From: an uncultured Prevotellaceae bacterium
Lineage (GTDB): Bacteria > Bacteroidota > Bacteroidia > Bacteroidales > Bacteroidaceae
DNA: 34,122 bases
NCBI GenBank assembly: GCA_902783625.1
Contig: CACZRN010000127.1
Span: 1 to 34,122 of the forward strand
Direction: 5' to 3'
Notes under the pieces: generated by a model
Told to the model about the DNA's origin: nothing
The model's database searches: none
Seen by the model: the letters and a program-made list of their open reading frames with translations, nothing else
Position numbers and translations under genes: made by a program
Shown here: piece after piece, positions 1 through 8,020 of the stretch
Layout: each line of letters begins with the position of its first letter
Position numbering within the stretch: position 1 is the first letter of the stretch

Positions 1-10
1 TTGAGGCAAC

Positions 11-40
11 AAAAAAAGGACTGCCCGCAGACAGTCCTTT
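11..40 (-). terminator. Intrinsic terminator of pckA
   Basis: A 9-bp perfect stem (AAAGGACTG at 15-23, CAGTCCTTT at 32-40) with an 8-nt loop lies 19 bases beyond the pckA stop. Read on the minus strand the stem is followed by a run of T (the A run at 11-17), the classic layout of a factor-independent terminator. Confidence 0.85.
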
Positions 41-58
41 CTTTTGGCTTTTGAAGAA

Positions 59-1663
59 TTAGAGCTGTGGTCCAGCTGCTACGAGAGCCTTACCAGCCTC
101 GTTGTCTTCATACTTCTTGAAGTTCTTGATGAAGCGTGCAGCCAGGTCCTTAGCCTTCTCTTCCCACTGTGCTGCCTCAGCATAAGTGTCGCGAGGATCC
201 AGGATAGCTGGGTCAACGCCTTCGAGCTGTGTAGGCACGGTGAAGTTGAAATAAGGAATCTTCTTGGTTGGAGCCTCGTCGATAGAGTGGTTCAGGATAG
301 CATCGATGATGCCGCGAGTGTCGCGGATAGAGATGCGTTTGCCTGTTCCGTTCCAACCTGTGTTAACCAGATAAGCCTTTGCTCCGCTCTTTTCCATCTT
401 CTTTACGAGTTCCTCAGCATACTTTGTTGGGTGCAGCTCGAGGAATGCCTGTCCGAAGCAAGCCGAGAATGTCGGTGTTGGCTCGGTGATACCGCGCTCT
501 GTGCCGGCGAGCTTAGCTGTGAATCCGCTCAGGAAGTAATACTTTGTCTGCTCTGCATCGAGGATTGATACTGGAGGCAGCACACCGAATGCGTCGGCAC
601 TGAGGAAGATAACCTGCTTAGCTGCTGGAGCGTGGCTGATTGGGCGAACGATGTTCTTGATGTGATAGATAGGATAGCTTACGCGGGTATTCTCTGTGAC
701 GCTCTTGTCTGCAAAGTCAATCTTACCTTCCTCGTCAACTGTTACGTTCTCGAGAAGTGCATCGCGGTGGATAGCGTTGTAGATGTCGGGCTCGCTCTCT
801 TTGTCGAGGTTGATGACCTTTGCATAGCATCCGCCTTCGAGGTTGAACACGCCGTTGTCGTCCCATCCGTGCTCGTCGTCGCCGATCAGCTTACGCTTAG
901 GATCGGTAGACAATGTGGTCTTACCTGTTCCAGAGAGTCCGAAGAAGATGGCTGTATTCTCACCCTGCATGTCGGTGTTGGCCGAGCAGTGCATGCTGGC
1001 GATACCCTGCAGTGGGAGGTAGTAGTTCATCATCGAGAACATACCCTTCTTCATCTCACCGCCGTACCATGTGTTCAGGATCACCTGCTCCTTGGTAGAA
1101 ACGTTGAATGCAACAGCTGTCTCCGAACGAAGACCGAGCTCCTGATAGTTGTCAACCTTTGCCTTTGCGGCGCAGTATACGATGAAGTCTGGCTCCTGAT
1201 CGAACTCTTCCTGGTTCTGAGGACGGATGAACATATTTGTCACGAAGTGAGCCTGCCAAGCCACTTCCATGATGAAGCGCACCTTCATGCGTGTGTCTTT
1301 GTTGGCACCGCAGAATCCGTCGACGACAAAGAGGCGCTTGCCAGAAAGCTGCTTCAGTGCAAGGTCTTTCAGTACTGCCCAGTTCTCCTCAGAGAGGGGG
1401 TGGTTGTCGTTAGGATACTCGGGTGTGTTCCACCATACGGTGTCCTTCGACTTTGCGTCCATCACGATGTACTTGTCTTTAGGCGAACGGCCTGTGTAGA
1501 CGCCAGTCATCACGTTGATGGCACCAAGCTCGGTCTCCTGACCTACGTCGAAACCTTCAAGACCTGGTTTTGTCTCTTCGTTGAACAACACTTCGTAAGA
1601 TGGGTTGTAGAGAATCTCGGTAACACCGTTGATTCCATACTTTGTCAAATCTAAATTTGCCAT
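59..1663 (-). CDS. pckA: Phosphoenolpyruvate carboxykinase (ATP)
   Basis: This 534-residue cytosolic enzyme interconverts oxaloacetate + ATP with PEP + CO2 + ADP. In fermenting Bacteroidota it usually runs toward oxaloacetate, fixing CO2 on the way to succinate. The sequence shows the ATP-type kinase-1a P-loop [11 protein letters not shown] at residues 242-252, followed by the kinase-2 segment [11 protein letters not shown] at about 259-269. An N-terminal [11 protein letters not shown] segment (about 57-67) is typical of the ATP-dependent family. Length matches the family, so the gene looks complete. The ATG at 1663 is chosen because the N-terminus aligns with family members from the first residues and a -7 promoter element lies about 70 bases upstream. 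It is a single-gene unit, divergent from upp, with its own terminator at 11-40. Confidence 0.97.
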   Translation of the reverse strand: MANLDLTKYGINGVTEILYNPSYEVLFNEETKPGLEGFDVGQETELGAINVMTGVYTGRSPKDKYIVMDAKSKDTVWWNTPEYPNDNHPLSEENWAVLKDLALKQLSGKRLFVVDGFCGANKDTRMKVRFIMEVAWQAHFVTNMFIRPQNQEEFDQEPDFIVYCAAKAKVDNYQELGLRSETAVAFNVSTKEQVILNTWYGGEMKKGMFSMMNYYLPLQGIASMHCSANTDMQGENTAIFFGLSGTGKTTLSTDPKRKLIGDDEHGWDDNGVFNLEGGCYAKVINLDKESEPDIYNAIHRDALLENVTVDEEGKIDFADKSVTENTRVSYPIYHIKNIVRPISHAPAAKQVIFLSADAFGVLPPVSILDAEQTKYYFLSGFTAKLAGTERGITEPTPTFSACFGQAFLELHPTKYAEELVKKMEKSGAKAYLVNTGWNGTGKRISIRDTRGIIDAILNHSIDEAPTKKIPYFNFTVPTQLEGVDPAILDPRDTYAEAAQWEEKAKDLAARFIKNFKKYEDNEAGKALVAAGPQL

Positions 1664-1733
1664 AGTTTTTATTTATCGTTTAATTTGTTAGTATTCTAAA
1701 CCACTTGAGCCACCATTAGCTCGTAATCGGGCG

Positions 1734-1741
1734 CAAAATTA
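1734..1741 (-). promoter_or_regulatory. Probable -7 element of the pckA promoter
   Basis: Read on the minus strand, 1741-1734 is TAATTTTG, a match to the Bacteroidota -7 consensus TAnnTTTG. No TTTG stands at the expected -33 distance; only TTTCG occurs there (1765-1761). The transcription start would be near 1727, giving a leader of about 60 nt. The rest of the 245-bp space between pckA and upp (1664-1908) is AT-rich and shows only this element and the upp promoter. Confidence 0.45.
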
Positions 1742-1854
1742 ATGATTTTAAGGGAAATAGCGAAATTTGAGTTATCAAAAAATCCTATCTTGGGGCTTTT
1801 TTCGGTTAAAGTATTTAAAAATTTCACTCTCTTTTTCTTTTTTGTCAAATAGAC

Positions 1855-1886
1855 TTTGCAAAAAATGAACTTTTTATATACTTTTG
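1855..1886 (+). promoter_or_regulatory. upp promoter (-33/-7)
   Basis: TTTG at 1855-1858 and TACTTTTG at 1879-1886 are separated by 20 bp, matching the Bacteroidota sigma-ABfr consensus. The start site would fall near 1893, only about 15 nt before the upp ATG. Confidence 0.75.
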
Positions 1887-1908
1887 TGGCAAAATAATCT
1901 TTTGCATT

Positions 1909-2568
1909 ATGGAAATTGTAAATCTAAGTACCGAAAACTCGGTTCTCAACTCGTTTCTCGCAGAGATACGCGACGCTGACTATCAGCAGAACCGCACCCT
2001 CTTTCGTAACAACATTCGTAGAATCGGCGAGGTGATGGCCTACGAGATAAGCCGTACCCTCAGTTATAAGCCTCGCAAGGTGGTCACTCCGCTTGGCGAA
2101 CTCGACATCCCTCTGCCCGAAGATAAGGTTATCATTGGCACTGTATTGCGCGCCGGACTGCCTTTCCACGAGGGATTCCTGCATGTGTTCGACCATGCCG
2201 AGAATGCCTTCGTGAGTGCTTTCCGCATGTACACCAACCGTGAACACACCGAAGTGGGTGTACATACCGAATACATGGCATCGCCGAGCATAGAGGGAAA
2301 GACTCTCATTATTGCCGATCCGATGCTTGCCACCGGTGGAAGCATGGCTGCCAGCTACGAGGCTCTAGCCAAGACAGGCAAGCCAAAAGCAATACACATT
2401 GCCTGCGTCATTGCCACTCCCGAGGGGCTCGAAGTAGTGCGACAGGCACTACCCGATGAGAATGCCACCATCTGGTGCGCTGCCATCGATCCTGGAATGA
2501 ACGAGCATAAATATATTGTGCCTGGATTTGGCGATGCAGGCGATCTGTGCTACGGCGAAAAGCTGTAA
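1909..2568 (+). CDS. upp: Uracil phosphoribosyltransferase
   Basis: This 219-residue enzyme of pyrimidine salvage converts uracil + PRPP to UMP + PPi in the cytosol. The type I PRTase PRPP-binding signature is visible as LIIADPMLATGGSMAASY (about residues 125-142). The UPRT-specific uracil-binding tail appears as YIVPGFGDAGDLCYGEKL at the C-terminus; the usual Arg of GDAGDR is Leu here. The N-terminal half contains the GTVLRAGLPFHEGF segment typical of bacterial UPRTs. The ATG at 1909 follows a strong promoter (1855-1886) by about 15 nt, so an upstream start is unlikely. The gene is monocistronic and converges on korB, sharing a bidirectional hairpin terminator at 2596-2636. Confidence 0.95.
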   Translation: MEIVNLSTENSVLNSFLAEIRDADYQQNRTLFRNNIRRIGEVMAYEISRTLSYKPRKVVTPLGELDIPLPEDKVIIGTVLRAGLPFHEGFLHVFDHAENAFVSAFRMYTNREHTEVGVHTEYMASPSIEGKTLIIADPMLATGGSMAASYEALAKTGKPKAIHIACVIATPEGLEVVRQALPDENATIWCAAIDPGMNEHKYIVPGFGDAGDLCYGEKL

Positions 2569-2595
2569 CCGTTTTTTCAGAAATAAAGCAAAAAC

Positions 2596-2636
2596 AACGG
2601 CGGAGCAACATTCTCATTGAACATTGCTCCGCCGTT
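2596..2636. terminator. Bidirectional terminator between upp and korB
   Basis: A perfect 13-bp GC-rich stem (AACGGCGGAGCAA at 2596-2608, TTGCTCCGCCGTT at 2624-2636) with a 15-nt loop sits in the 90-bp gap between two converging genes. An A-rich stretch precedes it (2581-2595) and an AT-rich stretch follows, so it can serve both strands. Confidence 0.85.
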
Positions 2637-2658
2637 ATTATATCAAGTCTGTCTTACT

Positions 2659-3675
2659 TTATTTCACTTCCCAGATGTCGTTTGTCTCGAGCAGTTCGGC
2701 AAAGTTGTGATACTTCTTCATTGCTTTTACCTCCTCTATCTGCGCATTCACAGCTTCATCGTAGGTTGGGGCTTTTACATCGCGAATCACTCCGAGCGCT
2801 ATGGGGAATCCTTCCTCGTTCGACATCATAGCGAGTTTCAACTGCAAAGTGTCGTCAACACAATGGGCATCATGCACGAGTATGTCGTCGATAGTCACTC
2901 CATTCTCGCCTATCTTCGCCACCTTGAGTCCGAAGCCTTCCTGCACCAAGCCGTATTCATTGTTCTCTCCGAACACTAATGGTTGCCCGTGCTCCACATA
3001 AATGGCATTTTTCTTCCTTCCATCTTTGGTATAGACGGGGTCGTAGGCTCCGTTATTAAAGATGACGCAGTTCTGCAACACCTCCACCACCGATGCACCC
3101 TTATGCTCATGTGCGGCGTGGAGCATCCTGACGGTATGCTGACCATCATTTGCCACGGTGCGTGCGAAGAAGTTACCACGCGCCCCGAAGCACAACTCTG
3201 CAGGGCGGAATGGATCTTCCACAGTGCCGTAAGGGCTCGACTTCGATACGAATCCACGCGGTGAGGTAGGACTATACTGCCCTTTTGTCAATCCATAGAT
3301 ACGGTTGTTAAGCAGAATCATATTCAAGTCGATATTTCTTCTCATCGCATGAATGAAATGGTTTCCACCAATAGCAAGACCGTCACCGTCGCCTGATACC
3401 TGCCATACCGTCAGTTCGGGATTGGTCACTTTCACACCTGTGGCAATAGCAGCGGCGCGACCATGTATCGTCTGCATGGCATACGTATTGACATAATATG
3501 GCAATCGCGAAGAACAGCCGATGCCTGATATCACAGCTGTCATGTGAGGTGCCACACCTATCTCTGCCATCGCCTTGTGCAAAGAGGCGAGGAAGAAATG
3601 ATCGCCACAACCAGGACACCAACGCGGCTGGCCTTTCTTGAAGGAAGAAAGCTCCCACTGATTAGTATTTTCCAT
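2659..3675 (-). CDS. korB: 2-oxoglutarate:ferredoxin oxidoreductase, beta subunit
   Basis: The 338-residue beta subunit binds thiamine diphosphate and one 4Fe-4S cluster. With the alpha/gamma subunit it couples oxidative decarboxylation of a 2-oxoacid to ferredoxin reduction, or the reverse reductive carboxylation. Visible features are the WCPGCGDH motif (C20, C23), GIGCSS (C54) and QNC (C203), which together give the four cluster ligands. The TPP/Mg motif runs from GDGDGL at 95-100 to NNRIYGLTKGQYSPTS at 123-138. The substrate could be 2-oxoglutarate or another 2-oxoacid; KorB-type length and the KorA-type partner favour 2-oxoglutarate. Normally it would follow korA directly. Here the two genes are separated by 779 bp carrying the GxxExxY element, so its expression depends on read-through or an internal promoter not seen. 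Confidence 0.92.
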   Translation of the reverse strand: MENTNQWELSSFKKGQPRWCPGCGDHFFLASLHKAMAEIGVAPHMTAVISGIGCSSRLPYYVNTYAMQTIHGRAAAIATGVKVTNPELTVWQVSGDGDGLAIGGNHFIHAMRRNIDLNMILLNNRIYGLTKGQYSPTSPRGFVSKSSPYGTVEDPFRPAELCFGARGNFFARTVANDGQHTVRMLHAAHEHKGASVVEVLQNCVIFNNGAYDPVYTKDGRKKNAIYVEHGQPLVFGENNEYGLVQEGFGLKVAKIGENGVTIDDILVHDAHCVDDTLQLKLAMMSNEEGFPIALGVIRDVKAPTYDEAVNAQIEEVKAMKKYHNFAELLETNDIWEVK

Positions 3676-3728
3676 ATATTTATATAACTATTTATTTCAA
3701 CAATATCTCACCTAAGTTTCACCTCTGT

Positions 3729-3903
3729 GCGTGATTCCTGACCACTGATTACGCCGATTCAGCAGATGTTAAATTTCTACTTCAATGACAATTCTTATTA
3801 CACAGATTCGGCTCTCGCGTGATTCCTTACCACAGATTACGCCGATTCAGCAGATGTTAAATTTCTACTTCAATGACAATTCTTATTACACAGATTCGGC
3901 TCT
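3729..3903. repeat. 88-bp tandem duplication (two copies)
   Basis: Positions 3729-3815 and 3817-3903 are two copies of the same sequence with a period of exactly 88 bp. They differ mainly at CCTGACCACTGATT versus CCTTACCACAGATT, and just before each copy. Each copy contains a CCACAGATT-type block (3742-3767, 3830-3855) and an ATTACACAGATTC block (second copy 3885-3897). No protein is credibly encoded here. This is the left flank of the GxxExxY element and fills most of the 308-bp space between korB and the GxxExxY gene. Confidence 0.9.
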
Positions 3904-3983
3904 ACATGCATACTCTCACCAAAGATTACAAGTCTCCAAAGTGATTAACATGTTTTATCTGCTCAATCTGTAGCCGTTACAAG

Positions 3984-4370
3984 TCATGTTCTACGGCTCA
4001 CGATAAAGCGCTCGAACTGCAACGATGGCTGACCGAAATTTATCAACAATGCCAGTTCATATCCACCTACTTTCGCATAGTTCAATGCTTGCGAGCGATG
4101 TACATCTGTGAGTTCTTGCACTGCCTTCAGCTCAACGATTATCTTATCGTAGCAGATGAAATCGGGTATAAACTCCGTACTTAACCTCTCTCCTTTGTAC
4201 TCAGCGAATACAGGATGCTCACGCAAGTATGATATATCGCATTGGCGGAACTCCACTTCAAGTGCGTCTTGATAGACCTTTTCAGTAAATCCTGAACCGA
4301 AATACCGATGCACTGCCATTGCAGCACCAATAATCTTATGCGTCTCTTCTTTATACTTAAATTCTTCCAT
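3984..4370 (-). CDS. GxxExxY protein (PD-(D/E)xK nuclease-fold family)
   Basis: This 128-residue protein carries the name-giving motif GFTEKVY at residues 27-33. It also has a restriction-endonuclease-type active site: PDFICYD with D70, then IVELKA with E80 and K82, followed by Q94 in RSQALNYAK. The family is widespread in Bacteroidota and some other phyla, but its biological role is not established to my knowledge. The conserved D...ExK pattern is intact, so a metal-dependent nuclease activity is plausible though unproven. There is no signal peptide or membrane segment, so it should be cytosolic. The gene lies between korA and korB on the same strand, 84 bp after the korA stop, and is bracketed by inverted CACAGATT repeats. 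It may be transcribed from the korA promoter, as no separate promoter was found. Confidence 0.85.
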   Translation of the reverse strand: MEEFKYKEETHKIIGAAMAVHRYFGSGFTEKVYQDALEVEFRQCDISYLREHPVFAEYKGERLSTEFIPDFICYDKIIVELKAVQELTDVHRSQALNYAKVGGYELALLINFGQPSLQFERFIVSRRT

Positions 4371-4379
4371 CTCGGTATA

Positions 4380-4447
4380 GAATCTGTGAAATCTCTTTTC
4401 TATCTACCGTAAAGATTCAGAATCTGATAAATCAGCGAAATCTGTGG
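4380..4447. repeat. Right inverted flank of the GxxExxY element
   Basis: On the minus strand this stretch reads CCACAGATTTCGCTGATTTA at its outer end and then ATTTCACAGATTC just before the GxxExxY start codon. Both blocks recur in the same order on the plus strand at 3830-3855 and 3885-3897, giving an inverted arrangement around the gene. The outer end stops 7 bp short of the korA stop codon. Confidence 0.7.
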
Positions 4448-4454
4448 TCGAGGA

Positions 4455-6311
4455 TTATTCATCCAACAGCGCACGGAAAGCATCTGCGAGACTCGCGGTA
4501 GTGAACGGTTGACCTTTCACCTCGTTGTATTGCATGAGGTTGACATCGTTGACTTTCGTTCGCAGATAGGCAGCCAACTGTCCGAGATTCTGCTCAGCAA
4601 CCACCACCTTCTTATATCTGCGCAGCACCTCAGCGGTATTCTTCGGCAGCGGATTGATGAAGCTGAACTGTGCCATAGCCACTTTACGCCCTTCTTTCCG
4701 CAACTCTTCCATTGCCGAGTAGAGATGTCCGTATGTGCTACCAAACCCCACAATCAGCAATTCGGCATCGTCTTTGTCACCCAGCACTTCGAGGTCGGGA
4801 ACAGGAATCAGCTCCACCTTACGCTGGCGCAGTCGCACCATACTGTCGTGGTTGTCGGGATCGGTACTTATCGCACCTGTTGCGCCATCCTTCTCCAGTC
4901 CGCCAAGAATGTGCTGGAAACCCTCCTGACCAGGCACAGCCCAGTATCTCACACATGTCTCTTCGTCGCGCTTATAAGGGGTATAGCCTTCCTTCATGTC
5001 TTCGCTGACACGGTGAGGATTAATGGCTGGCAATTTCTCGATATCCGGCAGGCGCCATGCTGCCGAACCGTTAGCGATAAAGGCATCGGTGAGAAGCACC
5101 ACAGGGGTGAGATGCTCGAGAGCAATCTTCGCTGCCGTGTATGCCTTGTCAAAGCAGTCAGTAGGACTTGTGGCGGCAATCACAGGCATCGGACTCTCAC
5201 CGTTGCGACCGTAGAGCACCTGCAGTAGGTCGGTCTGCTCACTCTTCGTGGGCAGTCCTGTCGATGGTCCTCCACGCTGCACATCGATGACAACGAGCGG
5301 CAGCTCATCTATCACCGCCAAATTCATGGCCTCCGACTTCAGGCATATACCCGGACCCGATGTGCTTGTCACAGCCAGTGCACCGGCAAACGATGCTCCT
5401 ATTGCCGAGGCACATCCTGCTATCTCATCCTCACACTGCACCGTTGTCACTCCAAGCGACTTGTGTTTCGACAACTCATGCAAAATGTCGGTGGCGGGAG
5501 TGATGGGGTATGAACCCAGATACAGCCTCAGTCCTGCCTTCTCGGCAGCAGCAATGAGTCCGTAGGCTGTGGCTTTATTGCCCGTGATATCCATATATCG
5601 CCCAGGCACTTTCGACTTCGTCTCTATCCTGTATGTGGCAGGCACCGAAGCATGGGTGTTGTTTCCGTAGTCGTAACCGGCACGCACTACCTTGATATTT
5701 GCTTCAGCAATCTGAGGTTTCTTTGCAAACTTCTCGCGCAGATAATTCTCCACTCCCTCCACCTCACGGTTGAATAGCCAGCATACCAAGCCAAGGGCAA
5801 ACATGTTGCGGCATTTCAGTATCGACTTGTTATCCATTCCGCTGTCGGCAAGGCAATCCTTCACCATCGTCGTCATAGCGCATGCCACCACGTTGTCGCT
5901 GTCGATGCCCATCTCAGCGAGATAGTCATCGGTCTGAAACTCAGCCTTCCTCAAGTCATTAGGACCGAAGCTGTCGGTATCGATGATTATCGTCGCACCC
6001 TTGCGGGCAAAGCGATACTGCGTCTTCAGCGCCGCGGCATTCATCGCCACGAGCACGTCACACTTATCTCCCGGTGTCATCGACTGCCCTTCCGACACAT
6101 GCACCTGAAATCCGCTCACACCTGTCAGCGATCCTTGCGGAGCACGTATGTCGGCAGGGTAGTCGGGGAATGTCGAGATTCCATTGCCCACAGCTGCCGA
6201 CACAGCCGAGAATATATTACCCGCAAGCTGCATGCCGTCGCCCGAGTCACCCGAGAAACGCACCACAACCTGCTCTATCTGCTTAATCTCTAATTGCTCT
6301 TTTTGAGACAT
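4455..6311 (-). CDS. korA: 2-oxoglutarate:ferredoxin oxidoreductase, fused gamma-alpha subunit
   Basis: The 618-residue subunit joins a gamma domain (about residues 10-200, starting VVVRFSGDSGDGMQLAGN) to an alpha, pyrimidine-binding domain (about 240-618). Alpha-domain landmarks are GSYPITPATDILHEL at 266-280, QCEDEIAG at 292-299 and TSTSGPG at 315-321. A C-terminal transketolase-like segment includes VVVAEQNLGQLAAYLR. With KorB it forms the TPP and Fe-S dependent complex that makes succinyl-CoA and reduced ferredoxin from 2-oxoglutarate, or runs in the reductive direction. Length is usual for the gamma-alpha fusion. The ATG at 6311 lies about 20 nt after a well-formed promoter. It heads the unit korA, GxxExxY, korB. 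Confidence 0.92.
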   Translation of the reverse strand: MSQKEQLEIKQIEQVVVRFSGDSGDGMQLAGNIFSAVSAAVGNGISTFPDYPADIRAPQGSLTGVSGFQVHVSEGQSMTPGDKCDVLVAMNAAALKTQYRFARKGATIIIDTDSFGPNDLRKAEFQTDDYLAEMGIDSDNVVACAMTTMVKDCLADSGMDNKSILKCRNMFALGLVCWLFNREVEGVENYLREKFAKKPQIAEANIKVVRAGYDYGNNTHASVPATYRIETKSKVPGRYMDITGNKATAYGLIAAAEKAGLRLYLGSYPITPATDILHELSKHKSLGVTTVQCEDEIAGCASAIGASFAGALAVTSTSGPGICLKSEAMNLAVIDELPLVVIDVQRGGPSTGLPTKSEQTDLLQVLYGRNGESPMPVIAATSPTDCFDKAYTAAKIALEHLTPVVLLTDAFIANGSAAWRLPDIEKLPAINPHRVSEDMKEGYTPYKRDEETCVRYWAVPGQEGFQHILGGLEKDGATGAISTDPDNHDSMVRLRQRKVELIPVPDLEVLGDKDDAELLIVGFGSTYGHLYSAMEELRKEGRKVAMAQFSFINPLPKNTAEVLRRYKKVVVAEQNLGQLAAYLRTKVNDVNLMQYNEVKGQPFTTASLADAFRALLDE

Positions 6312-6339
6312 GATTTGTTTTGGTTTTCATTTTGACACG

Positions 6340-6370
6340 CAAAATTAACTCAATTTGTTCAGCGGACAAA
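6340..6370 (-). promoter_or_regulatory. korA promoter (-33/-7)
   Basis: On the minus strand TTTG (6370-6367) and TAATTTTG (6347-6340) are separated by 19 bp, an excellent Bacteroidota promoter. The expected start is near 6333, about 22 nt before the korA ATG. Confidence 0.8.
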
Positions 6371-6472
6371 ACAAAAAGAAGCATTTTTGCAAAAACACTG
6401 CTTTTTTTTATATAAAACAATTCCGAAAAAAATGTGTGGAGAACAAGTCCTTTCTACGCTCAAGTACCCACT

Positions 6473-7639
6473 CTACAACTTCATCTCGTTTATTATTATC
6501 TGTATATCGGCGGTGGACACCTTGCCGTCGTTGTTCAGGTCATAGTCGGGGCTCTGCTCCGTCTCAGACTTCTTCATCTCGTTTATAATTACCTGTATGT
6601 CGGCGGTGGACACTTTCTCATCGCCGTTGAGGTCGTAGGGATCAGACACCTCCTCTATATTTGCGAAATCCTTCCAACCTTCGGTCGATTGATATTTCTC
6701 CAATGTCCCCGCAAGTACGAACAGCGTTGACTTCTCGAATGTATTCACGCTGAAACTGCCCATCCCCGACGTCTTGCCATATATTGCAAAAGGATTTTTG
6801 ATATACGACGTGATGGTGGAGAAGTCCACCCCCTGAAACGCATAGAATTTTATACTCGTCACACTTCTCGGGATAGTAATTGTAGTAAGTGATGAGCATC
6901 TAGAAAACGCATAGCCTTCTATTGCCCTCAAACCCTCCTCGAGATTAACCGTTTCAAGACCTGAACAGTCCTCAAACATTAAACTCTCTATACACTCCAC
7001 ACTACCTGGGATAGTTATTGCTTTCAGACTCGAACAATAGCGGAACGTGGCTCCTCCGATACTCGTTACACTTCGTGGTATGGTGATTGAGGTGAGAGAT
7101 GTGCACCCAAAGAATGCACGTGGTCTGATTGTTGTCACACCTTCGGGGATTGTGACGTTGTCAAGTTTCGAGCACGACTCAAACATTGAATATTCTATTG
7201 TCCCCAAGCTGTTTGAGATGGTAAGCGAGGCAAGGCTCGTGCAGTCCTGGAACACGCTAATCCCAGTTTCCGTCACACTGTTAGGGATAATGACCGAGGT
7301 AAGGCCAGTGCAACCTTTAAACGAATAGTTTCCGAGCCGCCACACAGTGTTAGGAATAGTGACCGAGGTGAGTCCAGTACTATTCAGAAACGCATTGTCA
7401 CCGATAGTCGTCACCTTATACCAAGTTCCATTGTATTCAAACTTGTCGGGGATGACAACGTTGCCGGAATAACTGTTATAGTTATTATCCCGATAAGTTA
7501 CCATCAGCTCGTTACCGTAGGATTTGTAATAGATGGTCACACCATCTTCGTTCTTAACAGCAATATCACCTGCAGATGCATTTTCAGCAGTCATGCTCAG
7601 TAACAAAAGGAGAAAAATGTGTAAAAAGCTCTGTTTCAT
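6473..7639 (-). CDS. BspA-like leucine-rich-repeat secreted protein with C-terminal dockerin domain
   Basis: The 388-residue protein has a signal peptide (MKQSFLHIFLLLLLSMTAENASA). Residues about 90-273 hold eight consecutive 23-residue LRR_5/BspA repeats of the type LTSVTIPNSVTxIGxxAFxxC. The C-terminal 56 residues contain two calcium-loop repeats, DLNGDEKVSTADIQVIINEM and DLNNDGKVSTADIQIIINEM, the pattern of a type I dockerin. The DNA of the two dockerin repeats is also nearly identical. BspA-like proteins act in adhesion to host matrix or other bacteria. The dockerin would bind a cohesin or serve as an attachment module, but no cohesin gene is in the window. It is monocistronic with a strong promoter at 7664-7694. 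No clear terminator hairpin was seen in 6371-6472. A paralogue lies at 24006-25232. Confidence 0.9.
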   Translation of the reverse strand: MKQSFLHIFLLLLLSMTAENASAGDIAVKNEDGVTIYYKSYGNELMVTYRDNNYNSYSGNVVIPDKFEYNGTWYKVTTIGDNAFLNSTGLTSVTIPNTVWRLGNYSFKGCTGLTSVIIPNSVTETGISVFQDCTSLASLTISNSLGTIEYSMFESCSKLDNVTIPEGVTTIRPRAFFGCTSLTSITIPRSVTSIGGATFRYCSSLKAITIPGSVECIESLMFEDCSGLETVNLEEGLRAIEGYAFSRCSSLTTITIPRSVTSIKFYAFQGVDFSTITSYIKNPFAIYGKTSGMGSFSVNTFEKSTLFVLAGTLEKYQSTEGWKDFANIEEVSDPYDLNGDEKVSTADIQVIINEMKKSETEQSPDYDLNNDGKVSTADIQIIINEMKL

Positions 7640-7663
7640 GATTCTCTGTTTTATTCCACCCTA

Positions 7664-7694
7664 CAAAGATACGAATAAACGAGGACAGAACAAA
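7664..7694 (-). promoter_or_regulatory. Promoter of the first LRR/dockerin gene
   Basis: On the minus strand TTTG (7694-7691) and TATCTTTG (7671-7664) are 19 bp apart. The start would be near 7657, giving an 18-nt leader before the ATG at 7639. Confidence 0.8.
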
Positions 7695-7727
7695 ATAAAT
7701 TATTTATTTTTTCTTTGCGAAAGAATC

Positions 7728-7815
7728 ATCTTATTAAAGGGCCACTTTAATCGCAATAAAAAGGCTCTTTAATGGCAATAAACGGCCTCTTTATTCGCAT
7801 TAAAGAGGCTCTCTA
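7728..7815. repeat. 22-bp tandem repeat array, 4 units (copy A)
   Basis: Four consecutive 22-bp units occupy 7728-7749, 7750-7771, 7772-7793 and 7794-7815. Unit 3 reads ATGGCAATAAACGGCCTCTT plus TA. The shared core is an imperfect dyad around AAAGAGGCTCTTT. The same unit, in the same register, recurs at 15324-15367 and 23886-23995. The array lies between two divergently transcribed secreted-protein genes, outside both promoters, and encodes nothing credible. Confidence 0.85.
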
Positions 7816-7864
7816 CCAAAGGCAATAATTCAAAGTTCTAAAAGTAAAAAACCTATCTAATCGC

Positions 7865-7897
7865 AAACACCTGATAATCAAGTGTTTACCCCCCCCC
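7865..7897. other. Palindrome and C9 tract upstream of the 8021 gene
   Basis: AAACACcTGATaATCAaGTGTTT (7865-7887, written here with mismatches in lower case) is a long dyad that could be an operator. It is followed directly by nine consecutive C residues at 7889-7897. The tract sits about 45 bp upstream of the -33 element of the next gene. Homopolymers of this length are prone to slippage; whether it affects expression is unknown. Confidence 0.5.
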
Positions 7898-7941
7898 GTA
7901 AAAAAGGGTTTACAAATGGTTTACTTTTTTCTTGAAAAAGA

Positions 7942-7973
7942 TTTGGAAAAGAGACAAAAATCCTTTACTTTTG
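7942..7973 (+). promoter_or_regulatory. Promoter of the 8021-8851 gene
   Basis: TTTG at 7942-7945 and TACTTTTG at 7966-7973 are 20 bp apart. The expected start near 7980 excludes the in-frame ATG at 7916 and supports initiation at 8021, with a leader of about 40 nt. Confidence 0.8.
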
Positions 7974-8020
7974 CTGCTGAGAATTACAAAAACAGCACAA
8001 TATCAACTAAAAGAAAATAT

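Larger units (their letters stand above)
3729..4447 (-). mobile_element. Putative repeat-flanked GxxExxY element inside the kor operon
   Basis: The insert separates korA (stop at 4455) from korB (start at 3675). Its right end, read on the minus strand from 4447 to 4422, matches the left-flank block read on the plus strand at 3830-3855 in 22 of 26 positions. Both begin CCACAGATT and end CAGAT. A second inverted pair, ATTaCACAGATTC at 3885-3897 (+) and ATTtCACAGATTC at 4392-4380 (-), lies inside the first and matches in 12 of 13 positions. One gene of 128 codons lies between the flanks. That inverted flanks surround a nuclease-fold gene is seen directly; that the unit moves, or once moved, is inference. 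No target-site duplication could be defined. Confidence 0.5.

Noticed and set aside
632..1654. Long plus-strand ORF (340 codons) opposite pckA
   Set aside because: It is the antisense of a clearly recognisable PEP carboxykinase and has no family features of its own.
3785..3973. 62-codon plus-strand ORF over the 88-bp repeats
   Set aside because: It is only the translation of the tandem duplication; no promoter, and codons follow the repeat rather than any protein pattern.
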